Below the pieces are notes generated by a model. That model ran no database searches. It was not told the DNA's origin and saw only the letters and a list, made by a program, of their open reading frames with translations. The position numbers and the translations under genes were made by a program. Positions 1 through 15,326 of a stretch of 64,000 nt of DNA are shown here, piece by piece. Origin of the DNA: Trichoplusia ni (taxonomy: Eukaryota; Arthropoda; Insecta; Lepidoptera; Noctuidae); the NCBI RefSeq assembly GCF_003590095.1, contig NC_039494.1, forward strand, positions 1 through 64,000, written 5' to 3'. Within the stretch, counting starts at the first letter, position 1. Each line of letters begins with the position of its first letter.

Positions 1-3000
1 ACGCATTTAACTTTTCTCATACCTAAGTACGTACGTATTTAGCGACCTACTTACTCTAGTATGTACCATTAACTAAGTTCGTAGCTAGTACTAACTTTAT
101 AATATTACACTACTTACTAATAGAAACTCAATGTTCATCCAGCATAAAGAAAACTAGTATGATAACATTAATAAATACTCGTTTAATGTAGTAAAAAGGA
201 AATTGAACAGCGTGAATAAATAGCTATCTGCGGCGGACCGTCGATGAAGGATTTCCTTCGGGAATTACAGAGGGTAATATGACTATCTCGTAATGAAGTG
301 GGGACCTAGTTACAATAAAGAGAAAAAGAAAAAACTTTTATGTGCATTCTCTGGGATCGTACAATCGGAAATGAACATTCAAAGCGAACTTAATTAAAAC
401 TAACCGCGAGCCTCAGGGGACAATGGCTGTGCGAGACAACAAAGCGATGGGAACCGTCATAACTGCTGTCAGCTACAACCACTAAGTACGATCTAAGATT
501 ACTTCTCAACGAGTTAAGCACTAGCCGACCCACCTAGACAATTGAGCTGACTGCGATCGATTCTAATATTCACAAGATACCAAGTGAAAATGTGGATACA
601 TTGATGATGGAGCTTAATACGTTCGAAAGTAAATTACTGTAACGTAAAGATTTCGTGCAACAAATTTAATGAAATAAATGTACCATACCTATAACAAGAC
701 TGTTTTTCATTGTATGAATTAATTAGTGAAAATGTAGAGTTCAAAAGAGATCATGCCAGGGAACATCTGGTGATGGCACCAAAGATGAATTTCTTACGGT
801 TGCAGGGACGCAAACTAAGAAAACACATCTGCGCATAAATTCTGAACACGTCCGGCTATATAAATTCATAACTTCGGAACGAACCGGAGACAGACGGTAC
901 GCAGGGGCCTCTAAGAATTTATTAAATAAATTAATTGAGCCTAAACGAACATAACAGTTTGAATACTGTTCAATTTCAAATAAGTAGAATTATGTATATG
1001 TGTGTCAAAGCTTAAACTAATATCAAAATAGTTAATTCTTTTTTTTTTAATACCAAGTACTGATGTAAAAAAATATGAAATATTAACCTTATTACTACAG
1101 AAGTTAAAAAAGGAACATTTGAAAGGCATCTTCATCCATTTGAAAATCTAATTGAATATTAAAAAAGGAAGAAAAGAAATGTCTAAATCAGTATTTTTTA
1201 TCGGAAGCGAGAGGCAATTACACGAGCGCTGTGTCAACAAACATTTGTGAGGCATTAGTTGGCGTAGTGGCGTGGCATCCACTTTCCCAATAAACCACCC
1301 GGCTGAGTGCATAACGTGCCGAGATTACTTATAGCCGCCGGAGCCGACCAAACAACAATATTTGTTGGTCCCAGACACTAGATTAATTTTTCCTCAGGCA
1401 TTTTACTCTACGTTACATGAAACCTTCCGCGGAATTTGATTTGATTGGGTTAACGATTTAGACAGCGTTGTTAGTAGATAATGAAAATGTTTCATCAGAG
1501 GATGCTTTCATAACAATATGAATGGCATGAACCCAGGTTTATTTCCTTTTTAGCGGTTGTTTTGTACCCTTTTATATTTGCCCGTAAAACTTCAGCAGAT
1601 TTAATCTTTTCTATTTGTATTGTAGGCTACGCTTCCAACAGGTTGTAGCCATGTTGTTAGTTACTTCCGTAATTATAACAGAAACCAAACAATGGAACGC
1701 TGTAAAATGCTGTCCCTACACTACCATGTTAAAAGTATTTTTATCCTCATTTTTATGTGGCTTTTTAATATTAAGAGAACAAAGGGTTTTGTTATATTCT
1801 TACAAATAAGCAAGTCGATTTTCGTGGTTTGTATGAATATGTGTTTTTTTCAGTTACAAACAAATATAAAAATACATTAGAGCACTAGTATGTACAGATT
1901 GGGAAGGAAATAAAATAGGACGCCGCCGGTAATTCAGAGACAATTGTGAGCCAATAAATAACTTCCTTTGCAGGAGTCGCTGCCTTTTCCGGTAGTTCGG
2001 TAGGATGTTTACTTACACGTGAACAACAAATTAACAATGTATATAGACTAACCTACGGGGAAAAATATAAATTCGTAAAGTCTGCTCATAATGAGAGAGG
2101 CAAAATAAACGACGAAGGTCCAAGACAAACAAAACTCTTGCTTGAAAATGAATATAACCTAAACACTGTAGCTATTAAAGAAGTTGACAGCGGAGAACAA
2201 ATATAAGGTACATGAAAACGAGAACCACGGAAGTCACGTAAACCTAATCAGTAACATTTAGTTGAATAGAATTACCAATAAGTATGAATAGAAACTGAAC
2301 GTGCGCGAACGTCAAATGGTGTTAAATCGCTTTTTTATGTTACAAATTTATTATAAGGAAACGAAAGTACAACGTGACGATGTCATCGTGCCTGTGACAT
2401 CATCTTGTTAAATAAATACATTGAAAGAACTGGCTGATGAAGAAATGAAAAATTCTATATTTTACATTATAATATATGTATTTCGTGAGGAAATTTCAAT
2501 GATTGATTAACTTAATAACGGTTTTGCCACTCGTGAATATCGGGATCGCCCGACCAGTTTCTCCAGTCTCTCTGAGTAGTACTCCGTCGGGTTCCGAATC
2601 TGATCCTGCGTATGTAAACTGTTATAAAATATTCAATAAAAATATTAAAAATACAGGCTACCAAATCTTATTTAAAAAATATTTACGAGGCAAAAGATAA
2701 AATCTGATATTTACTTAATTGTCAAGCTTTTCCCTCATTTACGAAAAATATCAACGAAAGATACGTTAATAATCTCGTAACAAAGCTTTTTACGTGGCAT
2801 GTAGAGTAACACGTGTGTCAATATCAGCGCCAAAAATCAGATCCGTGATACATGACAAATTGTTCGACTTCGGTCGTTAACTATTATGTCGGAGCTCCGT
2901 AACATATTAAAAGTACAGTAATGAGTCTCTTTCATAGATAGAAGACGAAATAATATATTACTACGGTCTTTAGATACATCAATAACGAAAATAAGGCTAA

Positions 3001-6000
3001 TTAGTAAATTATGTATGTAGGTCTTACATTTATTTGCTTAATAAAAGCCATGTTTGTGAGTTCGTGCGAGAAGTCAAATAGGTTTTATAATGAGCCTCAA
3101 GTGTGTGTCGTCAAACAAAGCAAATGGAGGATTCAGAAAACAGAGGAACACCTGAAAATCAAATTCCAGTGGCCAGGAAGAAAACAGTTTGTCTCACTAC
3201 GGGATATTTAAAAGGGCATGCCTTTTTTAACCTTAGTTAACCTAAGCACGATTTTTCCTGGGTAAAGCTGTTATAGAGCAGAAACGATATGAATTATCAT
3301 TGTTGATAGTGTTGTGTGGTAAATTTATGAATGAAATTTATTTCTGCATCAGCTAGCTTAGTATTTAATTTATAAATAATAATCATATTAAAATAATTGC
3401 ATAAATGTGATATACAACCAACTATAGGTACTTCACAATTCATTGGTCTTTAAATGATGAGAACCGGTAGCCATTATTTAACCTAATACGTTGACAGTTA
3501 CATTCCTTGAGATATCGCAACCCGTTGCAGAAATATCATAAAAACAATTTGGAAACATTCATCATGTCCATGTAGAAAAGATTTCATATTTACAAAAGTT
3601 TTACAATTAAAAAGTATACTGATTCTCCTATACAGTTAAGGTTAAATTCAGCATTCAATTCAGTAAAGATGATATGCAAGCATTGTTACGAGAAAATAAC
3701 GCACAAATGTGGTAACACAAAAACAAAGCACAAAATATGGATAATATCCAGGGCAACAATTGCGAGGACATTGTGTTATGGCCACATATGGCATGAACTC
3801 ATTAACGCGCCATAGTCGCAGCGTAGCGCAGCTAACTGCCGCAATCCAGGTCTTAACGGAAGGTAATTTACCATCTGCCATTTGTGGGCGTTTGCCACCA
3901 CTGTATTGCTTTTATGGAGCATATTATATGAAAAACGACGGCAAACCTCCGCTGCAATGCTTGTTCTGAGTGCAACATGGAATATATGTTCACTGACTTA
4001 TGTTACACCTGATAATAGGCACGTAGACTGGTAACGATTATGTCAACTAAGTTCTATAAAAGCTACTTTACTAAGCAATAATTTCAATATATTACAGCAA
4101 GCGCTCGAAGTAGTAAGAACTGTTACAATAAATGTTGTACAGAGGGGCGAAGGCATAAACATGCCGACAAAAAATGTATGAAGATACCACTAAGACGAAC
4201 ACGTAACCCATGTTACCTCTGCCTTAAATAAGACAAATATTCTTTTTACGCACGTGTTGTCACCCTAATAAGTTATCTAGTTTCTTTTGGCAGTGATAAA
4301 TAGACACGGCCAGACATTACATACCGGTATCACCCTAATACTTTGGTGCTGAATATTGTTACGAAAATCATGTTTTATTTAATCAATTAGTTCGTATCCT
4401 GGTTTGTGATATTTTATTATTTTCCTCCTTAACGTAGGCTATTACGCCATTTATAAATCACAGAACTAGTGATATTTGAATTGCAAAATACAAGAATATC
4501 TAGATATTGATATTTATACAGAGCTTTACCTCAACAGAACAAATTATACGTTTAAAATGCAAATACTATTTGCAACTAAGGCTATGTTTTCTGGACTATT
4601 ACGGGAGTCATCTCTACTTACCTGTAATTCCACCGCCGTCGCACGAGATAGCGATAACGTAGTTCCGTGATTAAATCGCTTTCAAAAGACAAATTCTGGT
4701 TAATTAACGTGGTATAGGATAAATTACCGAGGTCTTGTCGGGAACGAATTGAATCGACATCCCATTTGGTTAGATTTACCTACCATTTACTGGGTTTAGG
4801 GTACTGTAATGTTGGTGTTTTGGATGTCGTGGTCATTGTATGAGACGTATTAAATCATCAGATGTAACTATTGTCGGCTTCGTTAGTCCGTCGGCGACAC
4901 GTGTAATAAGATAAGGTAACGCCCGCGTTGTGCCCCGCTAGAACAAAGCGGTTCCGACGTCACTGTCACGAACAATACCAGCAACACGCTCACTGTACTG
5001 TCCTCACCCACTTATTATCCTGTTGAACTATGCTTCACGCCATTATAGAGGATACCGATATTCGATACACCTATGTTAATGTTTAAAACTCAAGAAGAAA
5101 GCTCTGAGCTTCCTCAGTTTCAAAAAATATTAAGTTTTTGACTGTTGCCACTAAAGTAGCAAAAAAAACAATTAAGATCAAAATTTGGTACAGTGAAAAT
5201 TTTGAGAGATTACTAATTTATTGCAAAAATATTTTTCTTTTGCATTATTTGTATGAAAGCCTCAGTGTAGTCTCCTTGGCCGATTTTATTATGCATCAAT
5301 GCCTAACCGAACTACGTACAGTTTCCCATTTCAAAATAGATCAAAACTGTACTATAAATGTACTTGTTCAAGCTTATCTTAGAAACAATATAAAAGTAAG
5401 ATAAATATTTAAATGCTGAAATTGAACGGAATCGGGAATGAGATACATTTCCAGCGAAACTGATACGTACCATCTTAGGCAAACGTGTTTTGTAACTGCT
5501 CCCAAATGATGCAAGTCTTATTGTAACAACTGGTCTGTTGTAAATAATTAGATCACTGATATCACTGTGTTCTCTATACATTGGTACAGCTGTTCAACTG
5601 TTAAATAAATACTCCATTGTTTAACTAAAACTATAAAACAAAGCTTTTAGAACCGAACATAATTGATTGAATCTATTTGAAAACTAGGTTAAATCTTGTT
5701 TAAAACAAAAAGGCTTTTTTTATTGTTCATACTAATATTGTAAACACAGAAATAATCCTTTTTTATATAATCAATAGTACTAAGTTTAGTAGAAGCTTTT
5801 AAAACCCATAACTAAACTGAAAACCAAACTCGGGAGCTCCATTTTAAATATTTATTTAGATGACGTCTACGTTTATAAGCATCGGAATAAAATATCGGCG
5901 GAACTTTCAATTTAAATTTTAACCTTAATCGCTGTAGGAATAACGACTACTTTGCCATGTCACCAGAGTTCAATGAGAGGCCCGACCTTAATAAATATGG

Positions 6001-7900
6001 ATATAAATTAGAGCTCTCACTTTATACCAACAATACAAATTGACAATAAGAATTTCAGCAAAATCCCTAATTACAGTTCATTACCAAATCGTCAGGAGGG
6101 ATCGGAGTTTTTGAATTCGGAAGTTGACTTTGAATGCTTGAATGGACAATTTATGCTGGCGAAAAATTGTATGGTTCCAATGGGTTCGCATTTATTATTT
6201 ATTGGTCTCATTCTTCCATCTTCGTCTATATCTAAAGCACAATAATAAGGTAAAATGTTAGCACTTAAAAAAACCATGTTATTGCATTTCGATGAAGTAA
6301 CTTATGCAAAAATTGAAAGGCGAAGAGCTAATAAAAATAGCAAAAACTTTTGTAGGCACGTCTCTCACGTGGATTCAGATGATTTCGAAAACCACTCTTC
6401 CAGGAATTCTTTCTAAACTAAAAGCCAAACCGGAGTTTTGCGAAATATTTTCGGCTTCAATAATTCAATAAAATACCTGGTACTGCACATTTCCGTACCC
6501 ATAGCGTGTATATTGCCAATTCGATTAGTACTATTGAATCCCATGGGTCAAGCTTGGGCCATTAAAAATTCAGCGGGTATTCACGATTGTTGTACCAGAA
6601 CCTTTACTATGTAGGTCAGTAAGGTAGTTTACTCCACTAAAATCTATTCTGTATTGTTATTTGACTCAAAGGTATTTGGTCCGAAGATATTCGCCTCTGC
6701 AACCTCGTGGCGACATTCCTTGCCGACAAATTCGGTGTATCGTGGTATTCCAAGTGTCAAGCCAGTTGACATTCGGAGCTCTTTACGAAAGGGGTCGTCA
6801 AGGGACTATCTATCACTAGCTGTCGTTTTAGATTAAATATCTCGAAATATTAAAGGTAATAACAATGCAGCCTTCATATAACAAGAGCAACATATATTAT
6901 TTTTACACATCTTTCATGTTAAGAAATTCATATATTGAACAATTATTTTTACATATTTGCTGAAATTATGAGATTGAATTTATAATCCCATATAATAGCA
7001 TTATCATTTATACTAGACTATTTCACTACTATATCTGATTGTAGCTTTTACGCAAAAAGAATGGTAAGTTAAAGTATTTCAATTTAGCGGAGGAGACGAT
7101 ATGCAAAAACTTACTAAGGCATAGCCAGAAAATATCTTCGTATAAAAGCGGAAGGTATAGGTACCCTAATAAAATTATGGTAACTACTTACGATAAAGCT
7201 GGTTCGGAAAATTACAATAATAAAATGTTCTGCGTCGTACCTGAAAAGAGAAACCATGAAAGTAGCGTCGTTTCAAGAGCAACGATTTCAAGAATTACGA
7301 TCAAAACATAAAAAGATTATAAACAAACGGGTGTATCCACGTTTAGTAGGCGCTATCGCAGACCACAAGCCACGAGAGGCACATATTTAACGCTCCAGGC
7401 TTATCTCAAACGAGGCAGGGCGCGCGGGCGCGGGAAGAGGCACGTGCTACAATATCGAGCCTATCTTTCTACTAATGGCCTACATGTGAAAGGTGAATAG
7501 CTCCATACTAAAGCGGAACGGGGGATAAGCTACTCGCAGACGAGGATAGATGACGATTTATTAAGTTATCTAATCTTTATGATACCGTGTGAACACAACA
7601 CGAGCTAACATTAAGAGCACAGTGAATGGATAAACACGGGAGTATACGTAAACATTTTAGATGATATCGGAAGCTAAACAAAAACGGGTCGAGTAATGTT
7701 TATGCAAAGCAAAAAGCATTAGAGGTGCGACCATCAATTACATACGTTATAACGGGCGCTCGCAACCGTACTGTACGCGTCACCGATGTCCATTTGCGAT
7801 GAAACATGTCGGTCTAATTAATGGACACAGTCTATTATGGCATGGATACCACGTGCTGTGGTTACTCATGTATCCGGATCTTTTCTAAGAGCGTCATTCA

Positions 7901-8165
7901 TACTAATATTATAATTGGGAAAGTATCACTGTCTGTCTGTTTGTCTCGCTTTCAAGCTAAAACTACAGAACTGATTTTAATGAAATTTGGTACACAGATA
8001 TACAGCCAGAACAAGGACATAGGCTACTTTAACTGTAAAAAAACAGTTGTAAGAGAGATTAATGAGGGGTCAAGGCCACATTATATCCCGGCGTTCCCAC
8101 GGAATCGAGTACCACTGCGCACTGTAAACTGAAGTCCACGCGGGCGTAGTCGCGGGCAACAGCTA
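7901..8165 (+). repeat. Dispersed repeat, Helitron-like CTAG-ending family
   Basis: It starts with a TACTAATATTATAA-type end, has an internal stretch resembling ATTTTAATGAAATTTGGTAC, and ends with GTCGCGGGCAACAGCT. The same pattern, in either orientation and diverged, recurs near 17407, 25028, 36168, 41041, 45736, 53468, 54674 and 59238. The 3' part can fold into a GAC-GAA-GTC type hairpin shortly before CTAG, as Helitrons do. The family assignment is inference. The open frame through it is not a gene. Confidence 0.6.
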
Positions 8166-8984
8166 TTTATGTATATATATATTATGTATGATCCACATTC
8201 CGAGATCAGATTTAGAGTGTATGTCGTGTTCATGCAGTTATGTTTAACTGCATCGTACCATATAATGAGTGCCTTTTGCATTTAGTCGCCTACATTTTCG
8301 GTATTAGTCATTTGAAATACAAAGTAAAGATATAATTTTGAAATTCGTAGAATCCGAGGGACCTTAGCGTGTACTACGTATAATAAATTACTACGTTGAA
8401 AAGTTTTAATGTATCTTGCGTGTTGTAAAGAAACATAATTAACATTAGCATGGTATTAAATAAATACAAATATGAAATTAATGGTATGGTGTTTTAGTTA
8501 GGCTTATAGACTATTGGATTCTCTTAACATTTCATTAAAAATAATTCACTGACATATCGAAATTGAAGAGTAAAAAATGTAATCTGGCTTTATAGTACAG
8601 CGAAAAGACCGCAGTTATATTCAGATATTAAATTACATACTTCCGATAAGAAAACAGGAGAGTATAAAACAGTTATTATAGGTACCTAACATTGAACAAA
8701 AGAAGAACATTCCGAACGAAACAAAACTGTCTAGCACAGTGACACATATATAAAGATGACATGTGCCGCGTACAATGCCAGCCCGTAATCATCAAACACA
8801 TTACATTGTCATAAGCGTCATACTGCATTAGATAATCAAGATCAAACCTTAATTGATTTATTCGTAATTAAATATATATACATGAAAGGAAGTGAAGCAA
8901 CGGTTGGCACGGCCGATAATTTGTTAAGTGACTTTTTTTCAGTATCGCGAGTCCGACACGTAGTTGAAAGATTTTGTTATCCTT

Positions 8985-9250
8985 TAGGTTTTGTACCCAC
9001 GGGTAAAAACGGAACCCTATTAGAACCACTGTCTGTCACATGAACCGTGATTCTCAGACAGTTGAAATTATCAATGATGATGAATTTCTGTTGCCAATTT
9101 CACACTACCTACATACTGCATACCTAATAAAAATCAAGGTTAAGCAACGGATGTTACCACCATGAACTTAATGGGTGACCATTTTTATTTTAGCATATTT
9201 ATACTTACTGCACCCCGACTCTCGCGATTCTCACTTGACCAGTTTTTTAT
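8985..9250 (-). repeat. Dispersed repeat with GGTAAAAACGGAACCC end
   Basis: One end carries GGTAAAAACGGAACCCTA and the other a TCTCGCGATTCTCACTTGACC-like stretch. Relatives with the same ends lie near 37808-38030, 43895-44225, 47255-47575 and 60090-60205, in both orientations. All copies are diverged and have no coding capacity. I recognise it as a common lepidopteran repeat but cannot name the superfamily. Confidence 0.5.
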
Positions 9251-12200
9251 TCAACGTTGTCCTTAAAGGATAGAGTAGTAAATAATATAGCTTTAGTAGT
9301 GAAGCAATATGAATCATGCGGTCGATTGGTGGGGTGATTGAAGACAACAAGGGCTGGGCTGTTGTCGGGGCGCCTCGGCCGGACCAACGGCACCTGAGTC
9401 CGGCTGGCGACGAAGCGCCCTAATGGCCTGTCGCTCGTCCATCCGCGCCCGTGATTGATCGACACACCCTGTGACGTGTGCACACACATCGCTTACATCG
9501 CCTCCACGATATAGCGCGTAATCCATCACAAATTTCAAATTTGTGCCATCAATGCAAGTGCAAAAGTCAAGCTCTGTCAGTGATTATTATAAAACTAGCT
9601 TAAGAAAATTATTGTGTTAATTAAACACCGCGTTCAAACGAAGATATTGGATAGCCTACATAATTTCGGATGTTAACGATAGCCTATTTTTTAATTACAC
9701 GTTGTTACCTTTGGAATTTAGTCATATCAGTCCCATATAAGTGGAGATTATAGTTAAAGAGCTAAATAATATAAGGAAATTTATACCTTTATTTATTTAT
9801 TTTCTAAATCTAAATTTTTATGTGTTTATTTAAACATTAGAATACGTTAACATTGTTTCAACATTTTGAATAGAGTAAACACAATGCACTCTCTTGAAAA
9901 GTATTCTGTTGGAAACGTAGGTTTTCAAGTGTAGGTAAACGAAAAACGAATAAAAGTCTTTCTAACTTTAAAAATAAAACGTTTTAAAAAGTTCATATCT
10001 AGAAAACGTTGGAACAAGTATTCAAGCAGCAATCTCGTATTTTAGTACATAAAGTACAGGCAAAATTTAGGTTTTATTACAAAACTTTTCTACTCCGGCT
10101 ATACGACAATTTTAAAGTCCTTTCTTTTGTAATAGACAAATTAAATTAAATGCTTCTTGGACGACAAATAAAAGACAGAAAATTATATTAAACTCTGCTT
10201 TAAGAAATAAAACTATTAAATTAATATGATCTTTGAAAGCTTGAAATCCTTTCATTCTAAAATTGTTTTTTGTCAAATAGTATTATTTTCTCAACCTGTA
10301 AAGAAGCTAATTATCTTAAAGAAATGAAAAAAATACATTTAGCTTGGGCACTAAACAAAGCTGATAACGAGTTTTGCAGTAACAAGGCCGACTTGCTCGA
10401 GTGGAAGTGATCAATTTTCTCAACAATTTCACCGTCATCTTGAATCTTTTCAGAGGCACAAAACATTTAGCCAATTCAGCGCACAGGGGCCGACCGTGAT
10501 AATAGAGCCTGTTGGCGGGGAGGGACAGTCATCACAAACATAAGCCATTAGCGTATTGTTAGCGTCTTTTCAAATGTACCCTCCATTTCGGGCTTTTTGT
10601 CGAGTATCTTTGAGTTTCAATATCAAAATACATTTCATCATAACGGAAATATGATACTGGAAGTAAACAGAGTACCGACAATCGTTATACAAGATATCAT
10701 AGACTACATTGCCTTTCAATGTAATAGAATGTTTAGTGAAATCATAGAATTGTCGCGTTGAATTCTATGTAGGGATATAGTAGTGTATGCCTTTATGGCA
10801 ACCAGATAATCCTCGGTATTACTGTACATTAATGTGCGCTGCGGTCGTTGAGAAGGCTGGAACAGGTAAACCTGTGTAGCCGCAAACTCATGAACAGGTC
10901 GCGTGCGGCCGACAGACGATAGCGGCGTGAAGCCGGCCATTCTCCTCTGAACAAAGCTCCCCTGATCTAATCAACGCAACAATACACCTCGGATAACTCC
11001 ACAATTGAGCTGGAAAATAAACCGTCCGCCACCCGTGCCAACACATCCGATATTTTAAATTACAAACAATATACGGAACGGATACAAACGAGTTTATTGT
11101 AGGCTGTGTGCGTCCGACAGCTGTTTTAGATAACGTGTGACCTCCCTAGAATAAAAGCTTTCACGAACGATTACACCGACAATGATGTACCCTCGTAACG
11201 TAACACGTAAACAGTTTTAAAATAATTATATGTTATTGTTATCAATAATTCAGTGGTTTGTTTTCTTTTATATGTAATGTATAGATACCACAACGTAAAC
11301 ACAAAGCAAGACAAGAATGAAGTTCGACATTCATTTTTGGACAAACAGATTATATTTTCTTTCGGAATATAGGTTTCTTATATTCAAATATGATCATAAT
11401 AACTACGAATAAGAAACCTTCTTTTCTTTTTCTTCGTACCATGAATGCACAACCGTGTTTGAGATGCTTTTATATGATAAGCAACACAGAGTTCTAGGCA
11501 GTTCTATAACAATCTATCCCGCGAAACGTTTTTAAACGTCTGCTTAAACACAGAATGAAATATGGCCCCTCACGAATATAAAGAAAAAGAGTTCCCATCT
11601 CCTTTTATTTATTCGCCTCAATAGCTTTGATCTTCGGCCCTTTGAAAACGCCTCTCAAGATTCACAAAATACGTTAAATAAATGGTTTTATATTAGAGTA
11701 TTCAACGTCGAATAACTGGATGAAATTTAAACAAATGTACGCATTCATATTGCGATTAAAAGGCGATGACAAGGCTAATTTGCAAATTTACAAAAAAAAG
11801 GATCAAATGTTTTTAGGGACCATAATTGCATATATTAGTGAAAGCTAATGGACAGGGACTGGTGAGCAATGGGCAAAATCGTCTGTTCAATTAAATAATT
11901 TAATACACCAAAGGAAAAGATTTTGTCTCCTCTCTTCGGCTATTCATATACATATTTTGACTAGAGCATAACCCAAAAGCGATGATATCATTCAGTAAGT
12001 TTCATTTCGACGCTAGGCAGGTAGGTAATTCATAGAAAACCACTAGACCTTCAAAATGTACAATGACTAACAAACTATAATTAAACTGATGACTCATAAT
12101 GATAGATCGGACCAATAAGATCGTTCGTGGTCACGGGCAGTCGAGTCAGTCAAGTAAATTATAAGTCTAATCCGTTGTTACTTGTTACCAATGAAATTCT

Positions 12201-15200
12201 CAATTGGCTCACTGGCGATCACTGTACCGAACATCAAACCAAACCTGTTCCTAAAACATTTAATAGAACCAATTCCCACTGAAGTTAGTTAAGCTACTGC
12301 ATACCATTCAAATTTAATTCCGAGACCAATGAATTCCTAAAGCGGTGTATCGATATTACCTTGCCTAGAAAGCTTTTTGTAAATTGAAAACAGGCTGAGG
12401 TTCGCAATGTCTAAATAAAGTTAGCTAAAAAGATTTGTTGAATAGTAAGTTTTATTTCAGCCTAGTTGTACCCACTAGAATACTTAATAACTGCGCGCTA
12501 TAAGAAATAACATTCCACGTCGAAAGTTTCTTTAATTCTTCGTCCACGGCGTTTATCCATTTATTGTAAATCATAGAGCAAATTATTAATTTTGGGAGAG
12601 TAACTTCGGGAAAGCAAGCAACTTTACACAATTGAAATTGTATTCATTGACCGGATGAATGCGACATCTTTGCGAATGTGGCATTAATTTCGATAGGCTA
12701 TTGTGTTATGCAATACAATCCTTCCTGTCCGTTCCGGGCTCGTGGTCTAGAGCTGTGAGATGTCCGACGTCACAAGCGGGTCGAGTGTGACTGACAAGCA
12801 TGCGAGATAATGCGATCGCTGCCTAAACAAAGCGACGGCGCCTGATTTAATCAACGATTCTATACGAAGATCCTATGTAAGCACCTATCCGTCGTTGACA
12901 GATATAGAAAGAGGGACGTGACGCTTATTCGTAATTAAATTCAGACGTTATAAATTATGTATACGAGTAATAAATCGAACATGGTTTGAGTGTCGAATCT
13001 TTAATTTGAATTGCCACTTTATTTTACATTTTTATGAGAAAGCTCGTTAAAGTTATGCAGTACTTAAATATAAATAGGAGGGTCGCTCAGCTATTTGTGA
13101 TTGTTTAAGAGGTACTTAAATGTCGACACCGAAGGATCGATATAATTTACTAGGAATCGGCTGAGCTTTGGCCAACTTTTATCTAAGTACCTCAATACAG
13201 TATGAAAATTGTAGTGTTTTGTAGGAGAAATTCTATATTTTTTTTACCTGCCGGCACAGCGTCAGTCGGTGTCATAAGCGTGCCATGATGTGTAATGTTT
13301 ACGACGTCGTCAGGCGGAGAGGAGCGCAATTGAGACGTTACGTTGTTTAGCGTGTGGTTCTGTGGGCCCCGTAACGAGCGCGCGCAACTTGCTTAATGCA
13401 CGCGACAAATTACCCTCCGGAACACACGCGGATGGGTCCCCCTTTCCTTAATTAACGTATTTTGTCACTTTATAAATTGACGAAAGTGTTTGTTGTTTCA
13501 TGTCTAATAGCCTTCTTCCTTCAAAGCATATGGTTAGTTTTTATAAATTTGGCCTAAAAATTGCATTTATTTTTAAGTAATATAGAAATAGAAAAATATA
13601 ATGACCTTGTTGTATTATCTGTCAAAACAAACATTAACTCCAAATTAACATGTATGAAAGAAATTAGTTTAAATTAACTGGTAAGCTTTTAATTACTTTA
13701 ACCAGTAAAATTCCTGCGATTGTCTACTCAATGAATGAAAAAAAAATTAAAATAGACCTTATGAGTGCTCAAGTGGTACATGAAAATATTCTTCTGGTGA
13801 AGAATTCATCATTGTTTCATGATGATACACTTTATACTCCAAGCATTGCATCACACGGCAAAGAATGAATGACAATTGATTAGAAAGTTGCTATTTATTT
13901 GTAATTAATGTACATGATATTACTGGTGACTGGTACATGATATTAAGTCAGAATACAACTAAGTAGGTACCTATACTATTGTACTATATTAATAAATAGA
14001 AGGAAGAAATCTGTACTTTTGCCCCGAGGAGACCGCTTACCTAGAGTAAATTCTAAATCTTGCTAACTTTTGATGAGTCAAGTATCACTTTATACAATAA
14101 TAGAGACATGCTAAATTAAATATAAGTCAGGTTATAAAAATTAGTTGAGTAACCTTAACTTTTCCATGAATTATATTGTTTTCATCTATTATATCTATAT
14201 TGTAATCCAATTCCTAAGTGTGGCAATTAGAAAATCAGGTACAGTAAATACTAAATATAAAAGCAGGCAAATACAATGCCCTTAGGTAGGTGCAATAATG
14301 AAATTCTTCAAAAGCGCAAAATATTGTCAATGTCATAAAGAATGAAAAAAAAATATGACTAATATATTGTTTCTGCTTTTTTTTGTTACTACAGCATTCT
14401 GCCACAAGGTACGTCCAACAGAGTCTATTTGCATTCGAGGATATGTACGAAACAAACAAAAAACACTAATAACCGATTAGATAAAAACCAAATGTGACCG
14501 ATAATAACAAAAACTAGGCGATTCCATAACCTTAAAACACAAATAACCACCACCACAATCAATAATAACCTCAAGAATTCTAAAAAAAATATCAAAGCTA
14601 AACAAAAGTTTCTTAAAAATAAAAGAGGTGAGTGATGTTTGTACCTTTCAATAAGCTTCCTCTACGATGACGGAATCTTCAAAAATAACATACACAACAC
14701 AAACTCAGCAGTATTTAAGTCATATGAACACATGGAGTACACCAACATACACATAAATCGATCTGTTATTTTAATTTGTTTTCATTATGATTTCCCGTAT
14801 CATATCGAAAATAATGCGTCCTTTCAGCCACCCACTCTCTAACCACGACATTATTCAACTCAAACGTTTTATTGTTGCAAGTGATTGTCAACACACGTTT
14901 TGTTAAATCTGCGTTGGTTCAGTCTTTTGAGATTACACAAATAAATGTTTTGTGTGTCATTCTGATGTGCATTCGCGTTGATTTATTTATTTTCTATCAT
15001 TTTTTATTGAAAAACATTGGCAACAAGTTATAACAACCAATACTGCTGTTTTTATTTTGTTATAAAAATCGTCAAGTTTAGAGTAAAACGATATTTTATT
15101 TTGGTATTTCTTAAGTTTTTCCATTAATTTAGTAAAAAAGAATCAAATAATCCTACTTATGAATGTCCTTACTTAATTAATTTATTTATAATGAATAGGG

Positions 15201-15289
15201 CGAAAATTTTTACATTTCTGAACTGTGTTTGCATGTCAGTTGGTTCTTGGTTGTGACACTGACAGAACAGTAGATAACCTAAAAGATAG

Positions 15290-15295
15290 TCAGTC
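15290..15295 (+). promoter_or_regulatory. Possible initiator of mRpL47
   Basis: TCAGTC matches the arthropod initiator TCAGTY and lies 32 bases before the mRpL47 ATG. No TATA box stands about 30 bases upstream, which fits a housekeeping gene. A six-base match is weak evidence. Confidence 0.3.
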
Positions 15296-15326
15296 AATCA
15301 CATCAACTTATTGAAAATAATTAATA

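Larger units (their letters stand above)
1..15289. other. 15 kb without a recognisable gene
   Basis: Both strands were read. The open frames are short (about 60 to 100 codons), have no family signature and mostly overlap repeats. I see dispersed repeat copies near 7901-8165 and 8985-9250. GC-richer islands lie near 420-550, 4900-5040, 7400-7470, 9340-9500, 10840-11000, 12740-12910 and 13250-13450. Several islands share an AACAAAGC motif (see findings). The stretch could be intergenic or lie inside a very long intron of a gene outside the window. I see no tRNA, rRNA or CRISPR array. Confidence 0.6.

Noticed and set aside
3660..3969. Overlapping open frames on both strands, 69 and 73 codons
   Set aside because: No family motif, no splice-linked neighbours, ordinary base composition; overlapping frames on both strands are expected by chance.
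7821..8132. 103-codon plus-strand frame
   Set aside because: It runs through a dispersed repeat copy (7901-8165) and has no protein signature.
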